Shown here: piece by piece, positions 34,679 to 44,476 of the stretch
Layout: every line of letters begins with the position of its first letter
How positions within the stretch are numbered: position 1 is the stretch's first letter
Assembly (NCBI RefSeq): GCF_001719615.1
Contig: NZ_MDVX01000002.1
Location: forward strand, 124,001 to 188,000
Direction: 5' to 3'
Source: Neptunicoccus sediminis
Lineage (GTDB): Bacteria; Pseudomonadota; Alphaproteobacteria; Rhodobacterales; Rhodobacteraceae
DNA: 64,000 nucleotides
Notes under the pieces: model-generated
Seen by the model: the letters and a program-made list of their open reading frames with translations, nothing else
The model's database searches: none
Told to the model about the DNA's origin: nothing
Position numbers and translations under genes: made by a program

Positions 34679-37390
34679 CTACCCAAATTCGTATGTAAAC
34701 GCGTCCCCGTCTGTGCTGACGCTCACTGTTTTGACGTCTTCTCCGGCCATCATCTTGCGCAGGAATTCCCCTGACACGGCGGGAAGCAGGCTATTGGTCA
34801 AGATCGCGTCAATCATCCGTCCGCCGCTTTCCACTTCCTGACAACGCGACACGATCAGATCGACCACCTTATCGTCATAGGTAAAGGGCACACCGTGGGT
34901 GTCGCTGATCCGTTTGACCACACGGTTCAGTTGCAACTTTGTGATCGCACCGATCATGTCGGGACTAAGCGGGAAGTAGGGAATAGTGACAATCCGCCCG
35001 AGCAATGCCGCGGGAAACACCTTCAGCAACGGTTCGCGCAGCGCCTTGGCGATGCCTTCGGGTTCGGGCATCAGGTCGGGATCCTTGCACATATCCATAA
35101 TCAGATCGCTGCCCGCATTGGATGTCAGCAGGATCAGCGTGTTTTTAAAGTCGATCATCCGGCCCTCGCCGTCTTCCATCACGCCTTTGTCAAACACCTG
35201 AAAGAAAATCTCGTGCACGTCAGAGTGGGCTTTTTCCACTTCGTCCAGCAGCACCACGGAATAGGGCTTGCGCCGCACCGCTTCGGTCAGGATGCCGCCC
35301 TCGCCATAGCCCACATAACCCGGAGGCGCGCCTTTCAGCGTGCTGACCGTATGGCTCTCCTGAAATTCGGACATGTTGATGGTGATCATATTTGCCTCAC
35401 CGCCATAAAGCGTTTCGGCTATGGCAATGGCGGTTTCGGTTTTGCCGACACCGCTGGTGCCTGCCAGCATGAACACCCCGATAGGCTTGCTGGGATTGTC
35501 GAGTCCGGCCCGCGCGGTTTGCACCCGTTTGGCGATCATCTCCATCGCGTGATCCTGTCCGATCACCCGTTTCTTCAGCGCATCGGCAAGATTTAGAACG
35601 GTGTTGATCTCGTCCTTGACCATGCGACCCACCGGAATACCCGTCCAGTCCCCGACCACGCTGGCCACCGCCTGTTCGTCTACGATGGGCAGGATCAGCG
35701 GGCTTTCGCCCTGAACCTCTTTCAATTCCGCGTCCTTGGCCTTTAGATCGGCCAGCAGCACGGCGCGTTCGTCCTCGCTCATCTCGCTGCCCTCGGGCAC
35801 CTCTGCGGCCGCCTCGCCCTCTACCGCGCCGCCGTCGCCACGCAGGGTGGCCCGCAGGTAGAGGATGTCGTCCACGATCTTCTTTTCCGCCTGCCAACGC
35901 TCTGTCAGCCCGTGGAGTCTGTCGGTTTCAGCATTCAGTTTCTCTTGCGCCTCGGTCTCGCGATCCCCGATATCATATCCGGCGGATTTTTCCCGTCCGA
36001 TGATGCCCAGTTCGGTTTCAAGGGCAGCGATCCTCTTTTGGGAATCCTCCACCTCTGCCGGTGTCGCATGTTGCGAAATCCCGACACGCGCGCAGGCAGT
36101 GTCGATCAGGCTGACGGATTTATCCGGCAACTGGCGTGCCGGAATATAACGTGCCGAAAACTGTACCGCCGCCTCGATCCCTTCGTCGAGAACCTGAACG
36201 CGGTGGTGTTTTTCCAGCATCCCGACAATGCCGCGCATCATCAGGATTGCCTTTTCCACGCTGGGTTCGTCCACCTTCACCACCTGAAAGCGCCGTGTCA
36301 GGGCGGGGTCTTTTTCGATATGTTTCTTGTATTCCGCCCAAGTCGTGGCCCCGATAGTGCGCAGCTCTCCGCGCGCAAGGGCAGGTTTCAGCAGGTTCGC
36401 CGCATCCCCTGTGCCCGCCGCCCCGCCAGCGCCAACAAGGGTGTGAGTTTCGTCGATGAACATGATAATCGGCGTGGTAGAGGACTGCACTTCTTCGATC
36501 ACCTGCTTCAGACGGTTTTCAAATTCGCCTTTCATGCTGGCCCCCGCCTGCAGCGCGGCCACGTCCAGTTCCAGCAAACGCGCACCCTGCAACAGTGGCG
36601 GCACGTCTCCTTTGGCGATGCGCAGGGCGAAACCTTCGACGACGGCGGTTTTGCCTACGCCCGCCTCGCCCGTCAGGATCGGGTTGTTCTGGCGGCGGCG
36701 CATCAGGATGTCGATCAACTGGCGAATTTCCTCGTCCCGCCCGACGATCTGGTCGATCTCTCCGCTGGCGGCAAGTTCGGTCAGGTCCTTGCAATACTGC
36801 TGCAAGGCTTCCTCTTTGCCCATCGCCGCTGGCGCCATCGCCCCCGAAGACTCGCCCGGTTGCGCCCCGGCCCCCGCCCCGATTCCGGTCCCGTCCTGCG
36901 GCGCAAGCCCGTCTTCCGGCGATCCGTCGGTAACTTCGCTAAAGTTATCGAGCAGATCGTCCGGCTTTACCTTTTTGAATTCCTCGCTCATCCCGTTCAA
37001 CACACTGCGCAAGGATGAGGTTTTCACCATACCAAGGACCAGATGCCCCGTGCGCACCTGCGGGCTTTTATGCGCAAGAGACGCGTAGACCCATGCCCGC
37101 TCCACCGCGTTTTCAAGATGTTCGGAGAGATCGGAAATGGAGGATGCGCCGCGGGGCAAAGCGTCAAGCGCGGCGGTCATATCCTTTGCCACTTTAGCCG
37201 GTTCCAGATCGTAATGCTGGATAATCCGGTGCAGATCGCTGTCCTGACCCTGCAAAATCTGGTGCATCCAGTGGACCAGCTCCACATAAGGATTGCCCCG
37301 CATCTTACAGAAAACAGAGGCGCTCTCAATCGCCTGATACCCGAGCTTGTTCAACTTGCCAAAAAGGGCAACGCGGCTGATCTCTGACAT
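34679..37390 (-). CDS. clpV: T6SS sheath-recycling ATPase ClpV
   Basis: Hexameric AAA+ unfoldase (TssH) that disassembles contracted TssB/TssC sheath. The N-domain (1-160) precedes D1 with Walker A GEAGVGKT near residue 240 and the Walker B segment [13 protein letters not shown] near 310, the coiled-coil middle domain, and D2 with Walker A GTSGVGKT near 645. The [19 protein letters not shown] segment is typical of ClpV. The 903-residue length is normal. GGAAGGA lies eight bases upstream of ATG 37390. Confidence 0.96.
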   Translation of the reverse strand: MSEISRVALFGKLNKLGYQAIESASVFCKMRGNPYVELVHWMHQILQGQDSDLHRIIQHYDLEPAKVAKDMTAALDALPRGASSISDLSEHLENAVERAWVYASLAHKSPQVRTGHLVLGMVKTSSLRSVLNGMSEEFKKVKPDDLLDNFSEVTDGSPEDGLAPQDGTGIGAGAGAQPGESSGAMAPAAMGKEEALQQYCKDLTELAASGEIDQIVGRDEEIRQLIDILMRRRQNNPILTGEAGVGKTAVVEGFALRIAKGDVPPLLQGARLLELDVAALQAGASMKGEFENRLKQVIEEVQSSTTPIIMFIDETHTLVGAGGAAGTGDAANLLKPALARGELRTIGATTWAEYKKHIEKDPALTRRFQVVKVDEPSVEKAILMMRGIVGMLEKHHRVQVLDEGIEAAVQFSARYIPARQLPDKSVSLIDTACARVGISQHATPAEVEDSQKRIAALETELGIIGREKSAGYDIGDRETEAQEKLNAETDRLHGLTERWQAEKKIVDDILYLRATLRGDGGAVEGEAAAEVPEGSEMSEDERAVLLADLKAKDAELKEVQGESPLILPIVDEQAVASVVGDWTGIPVGRMVKDEINTVLNLADALKKRVIGQDHAMEMIAKRVQTARAGLDNPSKPIGVFMLAGTSGVGKTETAIAIAETLYGGEANMITINMSEFQESHTVSTLKGAPPGYVGYGEGGILTEAVRRKPYSVVLLDEVEKAHSDVHEIFFQVFDKGVMEDGEGRMIDFKNTLILLTSNAGSDLIMDMCKDPDLMPEPEGIAKALREPLLKVFPAALLGRIVTIPYFPLSPDMIGAITKLQLNRVVKRISDTHGVPFTYDDKVVDLIVSRCQEVESGGRMIDAILTNSLLPAVSGEFLRKMMAGEDVKTVSVSTDGDAFTYEFG

Positions 37391-37436
37391 AATCCAAATC
37401 CTTCCCTGATGCGGGTCTTGTTCGCCCGCGTATGTT

Positions 37437-38465
37437 CTATCTTCTTGAAACAGTTACATATAAATCATCTAATGGCCGATCCTGCGGCGGTGTTCCGGCC
37501 CATGTGGTCCAGCCCAGTTCGCCCTGTTGGCCCAGCTTCACCTGTGGCGCTTGTCCGGCGGCCAGCACAAGGTTCACATCCCAGTCGAGCATCTCGCCAA
37601 TGTAGTTGCGCACCACGGCTGCCAGTCGGTAAAGGCTGATCCCGCCGGGCAGCAGGCGTTTGTATTCCTCAAGGTCAAGCGGACCGATGCGAATGCGAAA
37701 CTTGGCCTGACGGGACCAGACCCGACTGCCAAGCGATGTGCCCTGCCCCAACCCGCCCGCAGGGGTTTCGATGCCCAGCTGCCATTGGTCATCCGGTTCC
37801 AGTTCCAGCCAACTGCCGACAAAGCTTTCGATTGTGACCGGCACGCGGAAAAACAGCGAGATCATCGCCAGTAGCCCTTCCTCGTTCCTTGCTCCGTTGG
37901 ACAGCCGCCCCGCAAAGCGCAGTTTGGCAAGGTCCGGCATGGCATCCCGGTCGGTAAAGGCTGCGCCCATCATCCCCGACAGCGCGGCAATGCGGTTGGC
38001 GAAGGGATCGTCTTCGGGGCGATCAAAACTCGCCGCCGGTTCCGCACTGGCCCATGCGCGGTAGAACAGGCTGATCAGGCGGTGGTGGAACATATCGGCA
38101 AAGCCGGCAAAGGTATGGTCCCGCGCATTGTGTTCCCGCTCGCGTACATATTCGGTGATATGCAGCGGCAGAGGACCGTTTGGCCCGAATACCCCGAACA
38201 GATAGCTTGACAGTTCCGCAGGCCCGCCGCCTTTGCCGGTGGTGCGGAAACTTTCCACAGTGGAGGGCGCAAAGGCCATATCCACCTTCTGTTTTAATCG
38301 CACTTTGTCCTGACGGGGGCGTTTGGAATTGCCCAGACGCGGCGCGCTGCGATAGCTGGCTTCTATCAGGCGCAGGGCCTGAAAGAAGTTGAAGGTTCTG
38401 GGATCGTCGGACAAGGCCGCAAGGCGGCTTAGATCATCCGACGCCTCCCGCTCTTGGCGCTCCAT
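37437..38465 (-). CDS. tssG: T6SS baseplate protein TssG
   Basis: Baseplate wedge component (ImpH/VasB family), 342 residues. The family shows in FFQALRLIEASY near residue 28 and in the C-terminal FRIRIGPLDLEEYKRLLPGG. It binds TssF two to one in the wedge. Its start lies within the end of tssF, with an overlap of 37 bases. A gap of 46 bases separates it from clpV. Confidence 0.95.
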   Translation of the reverse strand: MERQEREASDDLSRLAALSDDPRTFNFFQALRLIEASYRSAPRLGNSKRPRQDKVRLKQKVDMAFAPSTVESFRTTGKGGGPAELSSYLFGVFGPNGPLPLHITEYVREREHNARDHTFAGFADMFHHRLISLFYRAWASAEPAASFDRPEDDPFANRIAALSGMMGAAFTDRDAMPDLAKLRFAGRLSNGARNEEGLLAMISLFFRVPVTIESFVGSWLELEPDDQWQLGIETPAGGLGQGTSLGSRVWSRQAKFRIRIGPLDLEEYKRLLPGGISLYRLAAVVRNYIGEMLDWDVNLVLAAGQAPQVKLGQQGELGWTTWAGTPPQDRPLDDLYVTVSRR

Positions 38466-40303
38466 CGGGCGATCTCTCCTCTTTCCGTGCCGCTGATCAC
38501 CGTTTCGGTGAAACTGTTCAGGGACACATAACTTGCAAAAAACTGTTCCAGCACCGCGCCCAAAAGATAGACGCCAGTGCCTTCAAAATAACTTTCGTCA
38601 AAGGTGACTTTCACCTCCAGCCCGCGCACAGCTGTTGACAGAACTTCATCCGCCATACGCCGCACAATGGGGCGGGATTCCACGCCTGCAATCCCTTCAA
38701 GCTGTTTGGCAAGATTGCGGTCCCCTTTGGGTGTGTAAATCCCCAGAAGTTCCCGCAGACCAGCCGCAGCCGAGCCGCGATCCGCGTCATCCATCGACAG
38801 GTAGTTCAGGCTCAGGTGGCTGATCAGACGCCATGCCGCACTGCCATCCACCGCCGGTGAGGATTTGGGCGCCGAGATCGGAGATACCGCCCTGATCCCG
38901 TCCACAGGCCCCCCGTCCGTCATGTCAAAATCCGTATCCCCGCCGCCCGTCTGCAACAACATCGGCAGGTCGCGGTTTGTGCATAAAGCGCGGATCGCCA
39001 GTTGTTCCAGCTTGCCGGAATACGGCGCTTCGCTGCGGTCAACGAGGCTCAGGAACACATCCGTCCCAAGGTAAGAGGTGCGCGTGCCTTTCAGCTTCTG
39101 GCGTTCGGACCGTTGCCGGAACCGTCTGCGCATGGCGTAATAGGCTTCGTGGTTTTCCCCCGCAGCGGTGTAATCGTCTGCGCTGTAAAACGGTCTGAAA
39201 TCAATATCATCGCTTTCGTCGCTAGTGATCCCGTCCACATCCAGAATGGTGTGGATTTCAAAATCCATCGGCGCTGTGCGGTCCACAACGACAAAGTGAT
39301 CCGCATCCTTGCGCTGCACATGCACACGGTCACAGCGCAGTTCCAGCAGGTTGATCGCAGGCGTGCAATATAGCGCGAAATTCTCCGGCGTCAGCGTTTG
39401 TTGCAGCGCAGGCCGTGTGTCTTTCAGCAGAATATAGAGGTCGATCTCGTTCTCTTCGCAATGCGCCATGATCTCTGACAGACCGGCAAGACGGGAAAAG
39501 AAAAAGCGTTGGGGCAGCGAGAAATATTCCTGCAATAGACGATAGCCGTCAAAGGACTGTCCGGGAAACGGCAGCAGGGATTCTTCGCGGGTAAAGCCGA
39601 TGGGTTCGATCTTTGCCTTGCGCGGCGCAATGCTCCAGTCGTCGCGCCGGTTTACCGACCGCCCCATGATCCCGATACTGTCGCGCATCAGATGTTCATA
39701 CAGCGCCCAAGGCGTGCGATCCTGTCCGGGAAGATGCAGGTCGAGATGTTCCACCCCGAGCGTGTTCAACTTGGTGCCCGAAGGTGCCTTCAACCGCAGC
39801 CGGATCGCCCCGCGCGCGGTGTTTCCGTCACCAAATCCCGCTGCGACCACCTCTCCGCGGCTGGCAAAATACTGCACTTCGGTGATCTTCAACGGCCAGA
39901 GGTCTACGTCATGGGCGGTGCGAAACTCACAGGCGGTCTGATCGCCTTCCCGCAGCGGCGCACGCATCTTTGTGCCCCGTTTCATCGTGTATTTCTCGCT
40001 CAGCCCCGCTTCGGGCTGGAACTGCGCAATGAACATCGCAGGTACGGGCGACAGATAGTGCGGATAGATGATTTCCAAAAGGTGCTGGGTGAACTGCGGG
40101 TAGCGCATGTCCAGTTCGAGCTGGATACGGGAGGTCAGAAAGGCGAAACTTTCGATCAGACGCTCCACATAGGGATCGTTTATTTCGATCCCGTCCATTC
40201 CCAGACGCCCTGCAATTTTAGGATAGGCCTGCGCAAATTCCGCCCCCATCTCCCGCACGAAGGCCAGTTCGGTTTCATAGTGTTTGAGAAGCCGTGTATC
40301 CAT
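38429..40303 (-). CDS. tssF: T6SS baseplate protein TssF
   Basis: Largest wedge protein of the baseplate (ImpG/VasA family), 624 residues. The N-terminus (LLKHYETELAFVREMGAEFA then YPKIAGRLG) is the signature. The central part has the SLPQRFFFSRLAGL-type motif near 270. The C-terminal segment GTGVYLLGAVLEQFFASY is also typical. The gene starts four bases after the tssE stop and runs into tssG. Confidence 0.96.
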   Translation of the reverse strand: MDTRLLKHYETELAFVREMGAEFAQAYPKIAGRLGMDGIEINDPYVERLIESFAFLTSRIQLELDMRYPQFTQHLLEIIYPHYLSPVPAMFIAQFQPEAGLSEKYTMKRGTKMRAPLREGDQTACEFRTAHDVDLWPLKITEVQYFASRGEVVAAGFGDGNTARGAIRLRLKAPSGTKLNTLGVEHLDLHLPGQDRTPWALYEHLMRDSIGIMGRSVNRRDDWSIAPRKAKIEPIGFTREESLLPFPGQSFDGYRLLQEYFSLPQRFFFSRLAGLSEIMAHCEENEIDLYILLKDTRPALQQTLTPENFALYCTPAINLLELRCDRVHVQRKDADHFVVVDRTAPMDFEIHTILDVDGITSDESDDIDFRPFYSADDYTAAGENHEAYYAMRRRFRQRSERQKLKGTRTSYLGTDVFLSLVDRSEAPYSGKLEQLAIRALCTNRDLPMLLQTGGGDTDFDMTDGGPVDGIRAVSPISAPKSSPAVDGSAAWRLISHLSLNYLSMDDADRGSAAAGLRELLGIYTPKGDRNLAKQLEGIAGVESRPIVRRMADEVLSTAVRGLEVKVTFDESYFEGTGVYLLGAVLEQFFASYVSLNSFTETVISGTERGEIARWSAKSGRRRMI

Positions 40304-40307
40304 GCCG

Positions 40308-40817
40308 CTACATCACCTTGTCGATAACAAGATCACCATCCGCCACATCCAGACGGGTGCGTAGATAGAGCTCCAGCGGGACCGGCGTGGCCCAAAGCTC
40401 TCCGCGGATGTCCATCGTGATCTGGCTGTCCGCCGCATCCGGCATGGCCTTGGCCGCTGTTACCTCCAGCGTGCCCGGAATAATGCGCGGTTCCAGTGCG
40501 TAGATCGCCTCCTTGATGGAAGATTCCAGCGTTTTCGCATCGGTCTGCAACACCTTGCGTCCGGCAATATCGCTGATGCCGAAATTCAACGTAGACCGCG
40601 CCGCATGGGGATAGAGGGCGGGTTCGATAATCTCTTCGTTATTGGCGGTGTTCAGCAACCAGCCGAGATCCCGCAGGATGATGTCCCGCAAACGGCGCAC
40701 GTCGATATAGCGTTCGGCTGCAGAGTCTTTCGTGTCGGTCGGGGATTTGTCGGTCAACCTGTCCAGCAGGGAAGGTTGCAACCGTTCGCGATCGGAAAGT
40801 TCAGTCCGCGCCATCAC
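40308..40817 (-). CDS. tssE: T6SS baseplate protein TssE
   Basis: Phage gp25-like baseplate protein, 169 residues. The N-terminus reads SLLDRLTD, and the diagnostic gp25 region includes LNFGISDIAG, then SIKEAIYALEPRIIPGTLEV. The ribosome site is inside tagJ, with which it overlaps by 17 bases. It precedes tssF. Confidence 0.94.
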   Translation of the reverse strand: MMARTELSDRERLQPSLLDRLTDKSPTDTKDSAAERYIDVRRLRDIILRDLGWLLNTANNEEIIEPALYPHAARSTLNFGISDIAGRKVLQTDAKTLESSIKEAIYALEPRIIPGTLEVTAAKAMPDAADSQITMDIRGELWATPVPLELYLRTRLDVADGDLVIDKVM

Positions 40818-41616
40818 CGCCCCCCACTGCAGAAAGGGAAATACTGCGCAGGTCCATCAGCGCCAGATCCGCGTTATTGGTGGCAAACAACCGCTGCCCG
40901 ATTCCAAGATAGGTTTCATCACCCGCATCAATCCAGTCGGTTTCCCGCGCCAGCATGATCCCTGCCCGCTTTGACTGGGCAGACCCGGGATAGCGGGTCG
41001 GGATAAAGCCCACCACATCGCCGCCATTGGCCCATGTGATTTCTACAGGGGTCCAGACCTTGTCCCGCAGATCGCTCGGATCATCAAAGGTCATGCGTTT
41101 AATGTTGGAAAACGGTGCCCAGTAGTAGCGCCCGTTCATCACCAGTTCCAGCATCGGACCAAGGCGCATATCCGCGTCTGCAATCCATTCAAAAGCCGTG
41201 CCGTCGGCTTCACCGCTCTGGCTCGGGGCTGCGTCAAATGCCTCATTGCGCAATGTGGCGGCCTGCGCTGTGTCACCCTTGGCCAGCAGGCCAAGCGACT
41301 GGATCATCAGCGCCACCCACTGCGCCGGTTCGCCAAAGATCAGCGGCGCGGTTTCACCGGCAAAGACTTTCTCGCGCACCATTTCGCAGGCAATCGCCTC
41401 GCGGTAGGACTGAACCATCGGCATGGTGTCGGGTGCCATCTCGCCGCAGACTTTTAACTGGGTCAGCGCCCGATCCCATTCGCCGCGCACACAGAGCATC
41501 TGGAACAGGAACACCCGCAGTTTGCTGTCGGCTGGATCCTTGCGGATGCTGGCGGTCAGGGCGTCATAGGCTGCATCCAGATTGCCCGCCTTCAAATGGT
41601 CGATCGCGTCGCTCAT
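40801..41616 (-). CDS. tagJ: T6SS accessory protein TagJ (ImpE)
   Basis: Protein of 271 residues of the ImpE/TagJ family. The N-terminal half consists of tetratricopeptide-like helices (LKAGNLDAAYDAL, VFLFQMLCVRGEWDRALTQL). The C-terminal domain has the family segments FEWIADADMRLGPMLELVMNG and GRYYWAPF. In Pseudomonas, TagJ binds the N-terminal helix of TssB; here two proteins carry that helix, the normal TssB and the giant sheath protein. It lies downstream of hcp after a marked hairpin. Confidence 0.94.
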   Translation of the reverse strand: MSDAIDHLKAGNLDAAYDALTASIRKDPADSKLRVFLFQMLCVRGEWDRALTQLKVCGEMAPDTMPMVQSYREAIACEMVREKVFAGETAPLIFGEPAQWVALMIQSLGLLAKGDTAQAATLRNEAFDAAPSQSGEADGTAFEWIADADMRLGPMLELVMNGRYYWAPFSNIKRMTFDDPSDLRDKVWTPVEITWANGGDVVGFIPTRYPGSAQSKRAGIMLARETDWIDAGDETYLGIGQRLFATNNADLALMDLRSISLSAVGGGDGAD

Positions 41617-41669
41617 GAAAAATCCCGGTTCTAATAAATTCGAGGGATGGAAAGGCCGCTAAAGCCGCC

Positions 41670-41720
41670 CTTCCAGATACTGTTCCGGTTCGCGAAAAAT
41701 ACAGAACCGGCGGCTGGAAG
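41670..41720 (-). promoter_or_regulatory. nested inverted repeat directly after hcp
   Basis: Outer arms CTTCCAG (41670-41676) and CTGGAAG (41714-41720) and inner arms CCGGTTC (41685-41691) and GAACCGG (41704-41710) are all perfect. The structure begins one base after the hcp stop. There is no clear T-run at its end, so it probably stabilises hcp mRNA or partly attenuates downstream transcription. Confidence 0.6.
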
Positions 41721-41721
41721 A

Positions 41722-42255
41722 TTACTTGCCAGCCTTGCCCATGACGGCTTCGTTTGTGGTCTGGTTCCATTCCACAGCACCACCGGACTCCAGTTTGCCT
41801 GTCATGTCCTGCTTCATGTAGTCGATCTTGATGCCGGCAAAGGCGACGACAACATTGTCCACAAAGGCTTCGTCCCCGTCGGATCCGGACCATTTCACGC
41901 TTTCGATCACCACGTTGATCATCTGGACGTGCACGAACTCGCCACCGGAATCCGAGGCACCACCGCCACCGCCTTTACGCAGGGAAAGATGCAGTTCGGG
42001 GATATGATCGCCGGTACAGGCGGCCAGAACCATATCACAGGATGCGGTGTCCATGTTTTTTGAAAATTCAAACCGGTCCAGTTGCACACGACCGGAGCCA
42101 AGACCACCGGACGACGACCCGACATTCACCTGATTTTCGACACCAAAAGAAAAGTCGATCAGATCAAATCCATTCTTTGCCTTAACGGTTTTATCGTTGG
42201 TTTCCCCTTTGATGGCTTTTTTACCACCAACAAACCATGCATATGCGTCAATCAT
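41722..42255 (-). CDS. hcp: T6SS tube protein Hcp
   Basis: Tube protein (TssD) whose hexamers stack inside the sheath and carry effectors, 177 residues. The sequence shows WFVGGKKAIKGETND near the start, then FDLIDFSFG, and the central HVQMINVVIESVKWSG, as in alphaproteobacterial Hcp. A very strong ribosome site (AGGAGG) lies eight bases before ATG 42255, and hairpins flank the gene on both sides, consistent with high expression. Confidence 0.92.
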   Translation of the reverse strand: MIDAYAWFVGGKKAIKGETNDKTVKAKNGFDLIDFSFGVENQVNVGSSSGGLGSGRVQLDRFEFSKNMDTASCDMVLAACTGDHIPELHLSLRKGGGGGASDSGGEFVHVQMINVVIESVKWSGSDGDEAFVDNVVVAFAGIKIDYMKQDMTGKLESGGAVEWNQTTNEAVMGKAGK

Positions 42256-42302
42256 ATTGAATTCCTCCTCGGAATTAAAAGTTAGGTTTCACTAATATTC
42301 TG

Positions 42303-42366
42303 GGTGGCGGCACAGGGACTCGTGAAAGATCCCGAAAATGATCCCCGCAATGTTCCTTGTGCCACC
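42303..42366 (-). promoter_or_regulatory. imperfect long hairpin between tssC and hcp
   Basis: GGTGGC...ACAGGGAC (42303-42319) pairs, with a three-base bulge and two mismatches, with GTTCCTTGTGCCACC (42352-42366). It lies in the 120-bp tssC-hcp gap and could be a partial terminator or an RNA processing site. Confidence 0.4.
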
Positions 42367-42375
42367 GGCGCTTAA

Positions 42376-43869
42376 TCAGCCCTTCTCGGAGGGCAGTTTT
42401 GAGACCAGCCGCAAAGACACCGAAAGCCCTTCCAACTGGTAATGGGGCCGCAGGAAAAATTTGGAAGTGTAATAGCCGGGATTGCCCTCGACCTCTTCCA
42501 CCACCACCTGTGCTGCGGCCAGCGGACGCTCGGCTTTGGTTGCTTCGGATGAAATTTCCGGAGTCATATCAACGTAATTGCTGATCCATTTTTGCAGCCA
42601 GGCTTCCATATCTCCACGTTCTTTGAAGGAACCGACCTTATCGCGTACAATACATTTGAGATAATGCGCAAAGCGGCAGGTGGAGAAGAGATAGGGCAAA
42701 CGCGCACCAAGGTTTGCGTTGGCCGTTGCATCCGGATCGTCGTATTCCGCCGGTTTATGCAGGGATTGGGCGCCGATGAAGGCGGCCATGTCACTGTTTT
42801 TACGGTGGATCAGAGGCATCAGACCGTTCTTGGCCAGTTCTGATTCACGGCGGTCCGAAATCGCAATTTCTGTCGGGCATTTCATATCAACGCCACCGTC
42901 ATCGGAAGGGAAGGTATGGGTGGGCAGGTTTTCCACCGCACCGCCGGATTCAATGCCACGGATACGGGTACACCAGCCGTAATGCTTGAACGAGCGGGTG
43001 ATGTTGGTTGCCATCCCATAGGCCGCATTGACCCATGAATAATGGCCGCTGTCCGCCCCTTCCGTGTCTTCCTCAAAGGCGAATTCATCGACCGGATCGG
43101 TCTTTTCCCCGTAAGGGTGCCGGCCAAGGAAACGGGGCATGGCAAGGGCAAGATACTGGCTGTCCTCGCTTTCGCGCAGAGAGCGCCACGCAGCATATTC
43201 CGGTGTTGAGAATATCTTGGTCAGATCGCGGGGGTTGGCCAGTTCGCTCCAGCTGTCCATTTGCATCAGGGACGGTTCCGCGCCGGTGATAAAGGGCGCG
43301 TGGCTGGCCGCTGCAATCTTGGCCATTTCCGAGAGCAATTGCACATCGGGTGGGGAATGGTCAAAGTGGTAATCCCCGACCAGACAGCCGTAAGGCTCGC
43401 CGCCGAATTGTCCGTATTCCTCTTCATAGAGCTTCTTGAAGATCGGGGACTGGTCCCATGCCGCGCCTTTGAATTTCTTCAGCGTCTTGCCGAGATCCTT
43501 CTTGGATACATTCATCACACGGATTTTCAGCATCTCGTCGGTTTCGGTGTTGTTCACCAGATAGTGCAGACCGCGCCAGCTGCTCTCCAGCTTTTGAAAC
43601 TCCTCGTTGTGCAGGATTTCATTCACCTGCGCCGTGAGGGTCTTGTCCAGTTCCGCAATAATCGCCTCGATAGAGCGCAGCGCGTCGTCCGACACCAGCC
43701 CAGTATTGGCAAGCGCCTGTTCTGCCAGCGTTTTGACCGCTTCTTCAACGGCTGTCTTGGCCGTGTCCGATTTGGGGCGGAATTCCTTTTGCAGCAGGGA
43801 GGCGAATTCGTCATTGGCAAAGACCGTACTGCCGGACTGGCCTTCGACTTGTGCTTCAGCTTCAGCCAT
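42376..43869 (-). CDS. tssC: T6SS sheath large subunit TssC
   Basis: Large subunit of the contractile sheath, 497 residues. The family shows in SWRGLHYLVNNTETDEMLKI near residue 95, YGQFGGEPYGCLVGDYHFDH near 150, and GRHPYGEKTDPVDEFAFEE near 245. The C-terminus (FFLRPHYQLEGLSVSLRLVSKLP) is the conserved inserted strand. GGGGAGGAATAACA precedes ATG 43869. It follows tssB by two bases and is the standard partner of the normal TssB. Confidence 0.97.
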   Translation of the reverse strand: MAEAEAQVEGQSGSTVFANDEFASLLQKEFRPKSDTAKTAVEEAVKTLAEQALANTGLVSDDALRSIEAIIAELDKTLTAQVNEILHNEEFQKLESSWRGLHYLVNNTETDEMLKIRVMNVSKKDLGKTLKKFKGAAWDQSPIFKKLYEEEYGQFGGEPYGCLVGDYHFDHSPPDVQLLSEMAKIAAASHAPFITGAEPSLMQMDSWSELANPRDLTKIFSTPEYAAWRSLRESEDSQYLALAMPRFLGRHPYGEKTDPVDEFAFEEDTEGADSGHYSWVNAAYGMATNITRSFKHYGWCTRIRGIESGGAVENLPTHTFPSDDGGVDMKCPTEIAISDRRESELAKNGLMPLIHRKNSDMAAFIGAQSLHKPAEYDDPDATANANLGARLPYLFSTCRFAHYLKCIVRDKVGSFKERGDMEAWLQKWISNYVDMTPEISSEATKAERPLAAAQVVVEEVEGNPGYYTSKFFLRPHYQLEGLSVSLRLVSKLPSEKG

Positions 43870-43871
43870 TG

Positions 43872-44381
43872 TTATTCCTCCCCTGCATCATCTTTTTGTT
43901 TTGGTGCAGCACTCAGCGCTTTCATCAGCGCGGGGTCCTGTATGATCTTGGCCATCAGGTCTTCGGCCCCTGTTTTACCATCCATATAGGTCATCAGATT
44001 GGACAATTGGGTACGCGCATCGAGCAGCTTTTTCAGCGGCTCTACCTTGCTGGCAATCGCGGCGGGGCTGAAATCATCCATGCTTTCAAAGGTAATATCT
44101 ACCGCCATATTGCCTTCGCCGGTCAGCGTGTTGGGCACGGTAAAGGCCGCGCGGGGTTTCATGGACTTCATCCGGTCGTCGAAATTATCCACGTCCACTT
44201 CCAGAAACTTGCGATCGGCCACCGCGGGTAGCGGCACTTCCGACTTGCCGGAAAGATCGGCCATCACGCCCATCACAAACGGCAATTGCACCTTCTTTTC
44301 AGCGCCATAGACTTCGACATCATATTCGATCTGAACGCGGGGGGCCCGGTTGCGGGCGATAAATTTCTGGCTGTCAGCCAT
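43872..44381 (-). CDS. tssB: T6SS sheath small subunit TssB
   Basis: Small subunit of the contractile sheath, 169 residues. The first residues (MADSQKFIARNRAPRVQIEY) contain the TagJ-binding and sheath-interlocking N-terminus; LPFVMGVMADLSG and RKFLEVDVDNFDDRM are the conserved core, and PLKKLLDARTQLSNLM is the C-terminal helix. I chose ATG 44381, with AGAGGAGA nine bases upstream; an upstream in-frame start at 44441 has no such site. Compare the first domain of the giant sheath protein, which is a close duplicate. Confidence 0.97.
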   Translation of the reverse strand: MADSQKFIARNRAPRVQIEYDVEVYGAEKKVQLPFVMGVMADLSGKSEVPLPAVADRKFLEVDVDNFDDRMKSMKPRAAFTVPNTLTGEGNMAVDITFESMDDFSPAAIASKVEPLKKLLDARTQLSNLMTYMDGKTGAEDLMAKIIQDPALMKALSAAPKQKDDAGEE

Positions 44382-44476
44382 AAGAGCCGTCTCCTCTGCT
44401 ATTAACTTTCCGGTGCCGTTCGGTCCGGCATCTGATTTCACTTGGGGTCTTAAAAAATTTAGTCGTATTGGTATTT

